From NCBI GenBank assembly GCA_937915885.1, contig CALGGP010000379.1:1-9495 (forward strand): a stretch of 9,495 nucleotides of DNA, given 5' to 3'. The notes beneath the pieces were generated by a model. The model was not told the DNA's origin. It saw nothing but the letters and a program-made list of their open reading frames with translations, and searched no databases. Source of the DNA: an uncultured Selenomonadales bacterium (lineage in GTDB: Bacteria; Bacillota; Negativicutes; Selenomonadales; Selenomonadaceae). Shown here piece by piece: positions 6,209 to 9,495 of this stretch (position 1 is the first letter of the stretch; every line of letters starts with the position of its first letter). A program made the translations under genes and the position numbers.

Positions 6209-6844
6209 TTAATTCCGCGCGGAATTTACGATGTAGAGAATTGCGTTGAGCGCCGCCACCGCGATCGGACTGCCGCCCTTCGTCCCCTCGACCGTGATGA
6301 ACGGCACCGTCGATTGCGACGCCAACTCTTTTTTTGAATCCGCCGCGCCCACAAATCCTACCGGCACTCCGATCACTGCCGCCGGTCTCACTCCGTCCTC
6401 GTCGATCATCCTCAACACTTCAAACAACGCCGTCGGCGCATTTCCGATCGCTATGATCGCCCCGTCGAGCGCTCGACCGAATGATCTCATCGCCGCCATC
6501 GACCGCGTAATTTTTTCTTCGACGGCAATTTTTTTGATCTCATCGTCCGCCACTCGACAGTGCACCGCCCCGCCCAACTTCGACAGCGCCCGTTTGTTGA
6601 TCCCCGTCCGAACCATCTCCACGTCGACAAAAATATCCCGCCCGTCGAGCAACGCCGCCTTCGTCGCCTCGAGCGCCCCCGCCGAGATTTTTATCAGCGG
6701 CGCATAGTATACATCGCCCGACGCATGTATTATTCTCGAGTATACTTTCAATTCTTCCGCCGTTAGGCTATAATCTGCCAAGTATGGCGCAATGATCTCC
6801 ATGCTCCGACGCTCTATTTCCGACGGGCTCGTTGCAAACTTCAT
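6209..6844 (-). CDS. cbiC: Precorrin-8X / cobalt-precorrin-8 methylmutase
   Basis: This cytoplasmic enzyme moves a methyl group from C11 to C12 of the corrin ring precursor, giving (hydro)genobyrinate during cobalamin synthesis. The 211-residue product has the family length. Seen: RIIHASGD with H40 at the position of the catalytic histidine, FVDVEMVRTGI (72-82), GNAPTAL (134-140), GVPVGFVGA (159-167) and GTKGGSPIAVAALNA (187-201). The start is set at ATG 6844 because GGAG (6853-6856) is eight bases upstream; the ATG at 6850 and GTG at 6853 are too close to or overlap it. In an anaerobe the cobalt-early CbiC role is more likely than CobH, but the sequence cannot decide. No other cobalamin gene is visible, so it is either isolated or detached from the main cluster. 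The last codons form a 16-base palindrome (6211-6226). Confidence 0.93.
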   Translation of the reverse strand: MKFATSPSEIERRSMEIIAPYLADYSLTAEELKVYSRIIHASGDVYYAPLIKISAGALEATKAALLDGRDIFVDVEMVRTGINKRALSKLGGAVHCRVADDEIKKIAVEEKITRSMAAMRSFGRALDGAIIAIGNAPTALFEVLRMIDEDGVRPAAVIGVPVGFVGAADSKKELASQSTVPFITVEGTKGGSPIAVAALNAILYIVNSARN

Positions 6845-6871
6845 GGTCATCACTCCGAAAATTTTTCATTG

Positions 6872-6901
6872 ATGATACAACATTGCCCGTGCTTCGTCCA
6901 A
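6872..6901 (-). promoter_or_regulatory. Candidate promoter for cbiC
   Basis: On the minus strand TATCAT (6877-6872) is a five-of-six -10 box, and TTGGAC (6901-6896) is a partial -35 with an 18-base spacer. Transcription would start near 6865, about 20 bases before the chosen ATG. The 79-base gap to the divergent gene is too short to hold a cobalamin riboswitch. Confidence 0.3.
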
Positions 6902-6923
6902 TAAAATTTTAGAGGTGATTGAC

Positions 6924-8807
6924 ATGGCTGACCTGCTTTATACCATCAAGGCGAACACCCCGCGCGACGAGATTAAAAAAATGCTCCGCGAACACCCCGA
7001 GATTAAATTCGTGTCGCTGATCGGCGTCGACATGGCGAGCAACGACACCGACGAGAAAATTCCGATCCGAATTTTTTTGAAGGACATGGACGATTTTTAT
7101 TCGGGCTCCGCCGTTCAGACCGACGGCTCGAGCGTGGTGTTGCCGGGCATCGCGACGATCAACAACGCCAAGGTCGATATGCCGATCGATCCCAACGTCA
7201 ATTGGTTCGTCGATTATAATTTCGAGCACTACGACGAGGCGACCAATCGTCCCGTCGGCACGCTCCGCATCCCGAGCTTTTTGATCCACGAGGGCAAACG
7301 CGTTGACAGCCGCGCGGTGCTGACTGACACTCTCGCTTACGTCAAGAAAGAACTGCTCGAGCTGTTTCATGCGCACCCGACGATTGCGGGGCTCGACGTT
7401 GACGGGCGGGAGATCGTCGACATAATTTTTACGTCGGCGACGGAGCTTGAGTTTTGGGTGAAGACTCCGCTCGACGAGGCGGCAATCGAAGAAATGAGCG
7501 CGTCGCAAGTCATGCAGGAGCAATATTGGCAGCGGACGCACGGCGCGGTTCGACGCGCGCTCGAGCAGGCGATTCTCGAGTTGGACAAATACGGCTTCAA
7601 AGTCGAGATGGGGCATAAGGAAGTCGGCGGGCTGAAGGCGCAAATCGACGAGAGCGGGCATATGACGCACGTTTGCGAGCAGCTCGAGATCGATTGGCGA
7701 TACGACAGCGCCGTCCAAGCCGCCGACAATGAGATCATCGTGCGGACGGTGGTGCGGGAATTTTTCCGAGCCAACGGTTTGGAGGTGTCGTTTAAGGCGA
7801 AGCCGATGATCGGATTGGCGGGCAACGGCGAGCACACTCATATCGGATTGGCGGCGCTCACGTCCGACGGCAAGTTGCACAATTTATTCGCGGCGAAAAA
7901 TCCCGAAGTCGATTTTATGAGCGCGGTCGGCTACGGCGCGATCATGGGCATTCTCAAAAATTACGAGGTAATCAATCCGTTCGTGAGCGCGACGAATGAT
8001 TCTCTCAACAGATTGAAGCCCGGGTTCGAGGCGCCGGTGTGCATCGTGACTTCGCTCGGGCATTCGCCGAAAATCCCTTCGCGCAATCGGACGATCCTGC
8101 TCGGATTAATCCGCGACATGAATAATCCGTTGGCGACGCGATTCGAGCTGCGCTCCTGCAATCCGTACACGAATACGTATCTGGTGCTGGCGGCGTGCTA
8201 TACGGCGTTGCTCGACGGGATTCGCTCGACGATCGACAGCTCGACGCGGGAGTTGTTGGCGGAGCTGAGCAAGGAAGCGGGGCAATCGAGTTTTTATCTC
8301 GAGCGTGATCGGAAATATCGGAGCGAAAAAGATGTGTTCGAGGATTACACGTCGGAGGAACGCGATAAACTTTTCGGCAAGCCGCCGGCAACGGTCTGGG
8401 AGAATATGAATGCCTTCGATCGATATCCCGATAAAGTCAAGGTGATCACCGAGAGCGGAGCGTTGCGCGATCAGATCATCAACGCGTTTAAGACGGGGGC
8501 GTTGTTGCGTTGGAAGACGGAGCTGATTGCGCGGATTTTGCCCGAGATGCGGAAGATCGTCCGTCGGTCGAGAAAAATTGAGACGGATTTCAAGACCGAT
8601 CAGGACTCGTACAATTGGAATAAGATCGCGAAGCTCCGCGCGGAGCTGGCGAAAGACTCAATAGACAATAAATCGCTGTTCACTCGATTGACGACGGCGC
8701 TCAACGAAAAAAATTATGAGGCGGCGTCGGCGTTGCAGGTCGAGATGTATGATAAGGTCGAGGAATTGAAGCATCTTTACGACGCGTATGAAAGGAATTT
8801 GATCTGA
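6924..8807 (+). CDS. Glutamine synthetase, GS-I-like catalytic core with long C-terminal extension
   Basis: It is predicted to make glutamine from glutamate, ammonia and ATP in the cytoplasm. The 627 residues exceed the roughly 440-470 of standard GS-I. Core motifs seen: ELEF (174-177, metal-ligand glutamates), HKEVGGLKAQID (231-242), GNGEHTHIGL (300-309, H304), NRLKPGFEAP (362-371), SRNRT...IR (386-397) and RFELRSCNPYTNTYL (406-420, E408 and R410). The usual second glutamate after HxEV appears as aspartate (D242) in my hand alignment. Residues about 450-627 form a mostly charged, helix-prone extension rich in K, E and R, with a likely coiled-coil end. The GS-I adenylylation site is not recognisable. 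AGAGGTG (6911-6917) six bases before ATG 6924 decides the start over the GTG at 6915, which lies inside that site. The stop overlaps the metI start by one base. A related ligase with another substrate is not excluded. Confidence 0.9.
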   Translation: MADLLYTIKANTPRDEIKKMLREHPEIKFVSLIGVDMASNDTDEKIPIRIFLKDMDDFYSGSAVQTDGSSVVLPGIATINNAKVDMPIDPNVNWFVDYNFEHYDEATNRPVGTLRIPSFLIHEGKRVDSRAVLTDTLAYVKKELLELFHAHPTIAGLDVDGREIVDIIFTSATELEFWVKTPLDEAAIEEMSASQVMQEQYWQRTHGAVRRALEQAILELDKYGFKVEMGHKEVGGLKAQIDESGHMTHVCEQLEIDWRYDSAVQAADNEIIVRTVVREFFRANGLEVSFKAKPMIGLAGNGEHTHIGLAALTSDGKLHNLFAAKNPEVDFMSAVGYGAIMGILKNYEVINPFVSATNDSLNRLKPGFEAPVCIVTSLGHSPKIPSRNRTILLGLIRDMNNPLATRFELRSCNPYTNTYLVLAACYTALLDGIRSTIDSSTRELLAELSKEAGQSSFYLERDRKYRSEKDVFEDYTSEERDKLFGKPPATVWENMNAFDRYPDKVKVITESGALRDQIINAFKTGALLRWKTELIARILPEMRKIVRRSRKIETDFKTDQDSYNWNKIAKLRAELAKDSIDNKSLFTRLTTALNEKNYEAASALQVEMYDKVEELKHLYDAYERNLI

Positions 8808-9457
8808 TGGCAGAAAGTTTGCCGTTGCTGACGAAGGCGCTCGGCGAAACGGTTTACATGGTCGTGGTGTCGATGGCGATCGCGACGGCGCTCGGCGTGC
8901 CGTTGGGCGTGTTGTTGCACGTGACGGGCGCGGGACAAATTCTCGAGAGCCCGTCGCTGAATCGGATCGTCGGCTCGGTCGTCAACGCAATCCGCTCGAT
9001 CCCGTTCATAATTTTGATGGTGGCGATCATCCCGTTGACGCGATTTTTGGTCGGGACGGCGATTGGAACGACGGCGGCAATGGTGCCGTTGGTGATCGCG
9101 TCGGTGCCGTTCATCGGTCGTCAAGTCGAAACGTCGTTGAAGGAAGTGCCCTACGGATTGATCGAGGCGGCGCTATCGATGGGGGCGACGCCGATGCAGA
9201 TCATCACAAAAGTATTATTGCCCGAGTCGATGCCGTCGATCGTGGCGCAATTGACGACGGTGATCATCGCGCTGGTCGGCGAGTCGGCAATGGCGGGAGC
9301 GATCGGCGGAGGCGGGCTGGGAGATTTGGCGATTCGATACGGCTATCAACGTTTCCGCCCCGATATCATGTTGGCGACGGTGATCATTTTGATCGTGCTC
9401 GTTCAGCTCGTCCAATTCGCGGGCAACACTCTCGCGAAATCGCTCAATAAGAAATGA
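8807..9457 (+). CDS. metI: Methionine-type ABC transporter permease
   Basis: This inner-membrane permease belongs to the MetI family (D-/L-methionine uptake, MetNIQ). The 216 residues match the family length. About five hydrophobic segments are seen (about 14-40, 55-75, 82-102, 146-166, 187-206). The EAA loop E120-AALSMGA ... LPE140 that docks onto the ATPase is intact, followed by the AMAGAIGGGGLGD segment (161-173) typical of MetI. The ATG overlaps the glutamine synthetase stop (TGATG, 8805-8809), with AAAGGA (8791-8796) ten bases upstream, so translation is probably coupled. Unusually, neither the ATPase (metN) nor the binding protein (metQ) adjoins it here: glutamine synthetase is upstream, and downstream the GC-rich repeat begins four bases after the stop and runs off the window. 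The substrate (methionine versus another amino acid) is by family only. Confidence 0.93.
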   Translation: MAESLPLLTKALGETVYMVVVSMAIATALGVPLGVLLHVTGAGQILESPSLNRIVGSVVNAIRSIPFIILMVAIIPLTRFLVGTAIGTTAAMVPLVIASVPFIGRQVETSLKEVPYGLIEAALSMGATPMQIITKVLLPESMPSIVAQLTTVIIALVGESAMAGAIGGGGLGDLAIRYGYQRFRPDIMLATVIILIVLVQLVQFAGNTLAKSLNKK

Positions 9458-9460
9458 AAG

Positions 9461-9495
9461 GGGCGCCGCCACCGCTCCCACCCTCGAGTGGCAGC
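9461..9495 (-). repeat. GC-rich 3'-end repeat after metI, cut by the window edge
   Basis: GGGCGCCGCCACCGCTCCCA (9461-9480) matches the gene-proximal arm and C-rich spacer of the copy after pncB (GGGCGCCGCCGACGCTCCCG, 5933-5952) at 17 of 20 positions. It begins three bases past the metI stop, in the same relative orientation as the copies after fhs, nth and pncB. Only 35 bases are visible. Confidence 0.6.

Noticed and set aside
6845..6923. Possible cobalamin riboswitch upstream of cbiC
   Set aside because: Only 79 bases separate the divergent genes, far too few for that riboswitch, and no B12-box-like sequence is seen.
6909..7880. Long open frame (323 codons) on the minus strand opposite the glutamine synthetase gene
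   Set aside because: It is fully antisense to a confidently identified gene, Arg/His/Asp-rich as expected for such a shadow, and has no supported start.

Overview
The window reads as an ordinary chromosomal stretch of a GC-rich anaerobic bacterium. The gene set (formate-tetrahydrofolate ligase, a precorrin-8X methylmutase, an extended GS-I-like glutamine synthetase), strong GGAGG-type ribosome binding sites and the protein styles suggest a Gram-negative-staining Firmicute (Negativicutes, Selenomonadales-like). That placement is an inference from memory of protein styles, not a proven assignment. I see no tRNA, rRNA, CRISPR array, transposase or phage gene.

Layout: on the minus strand, reading right to left from about 4350, lie an orphan sensor histidine kinase, nth (endonuclease III, overlapping the kinase end by 23 bases) and then fhs. 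Divergent from the kinase, pncB (nicotinate phosphoribosyltransferase) runs on the plus strand. A 317-base gene-free stretch (5892-6208) separates it from a lone cbiC on the minus strand. Divergent from cbiC is a two-gene plus-strand unit: a 627-residue glutamine synthetase with a long C-terminal extension, and metI (methionine-type ABC permease), overlapping it by one base.

The most unusual content is in the gaps between genes. A GC-rich repeat of about 77 bases, bounded by 15-base inverted repeats and carrying an internal GGCGCC arm, lies just 3' of four genes (fhs, nth, pncB, metI), always in the same orientation relative to the upstream gene. Three of the sites carry a second, degenerate copy, and four copies have a five-T run just past the distal arm when read as the gene's transcript. 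This suggests a dispersed terminator or 3'-end element. In addition, the fhs leader has a canonical G-quadruplex motif enclosed by a perfect 11-base inverted repeat, a second G4 motif with one-base loops abuts the cbiC 3' end, and the palindrome CGATCG occurs at least 18 times in the window, roughly six times the chance expectation.

Functionally the genes cover one-carbon folate metabolism, base-excision repair, signal transduction, NAD salvage, cobalamin synthesis and nitrogen/amino-acid handling. They do not form one pathway. The only evident translational couplings are histidine kinase-nth and glutamine synthetase-metI.
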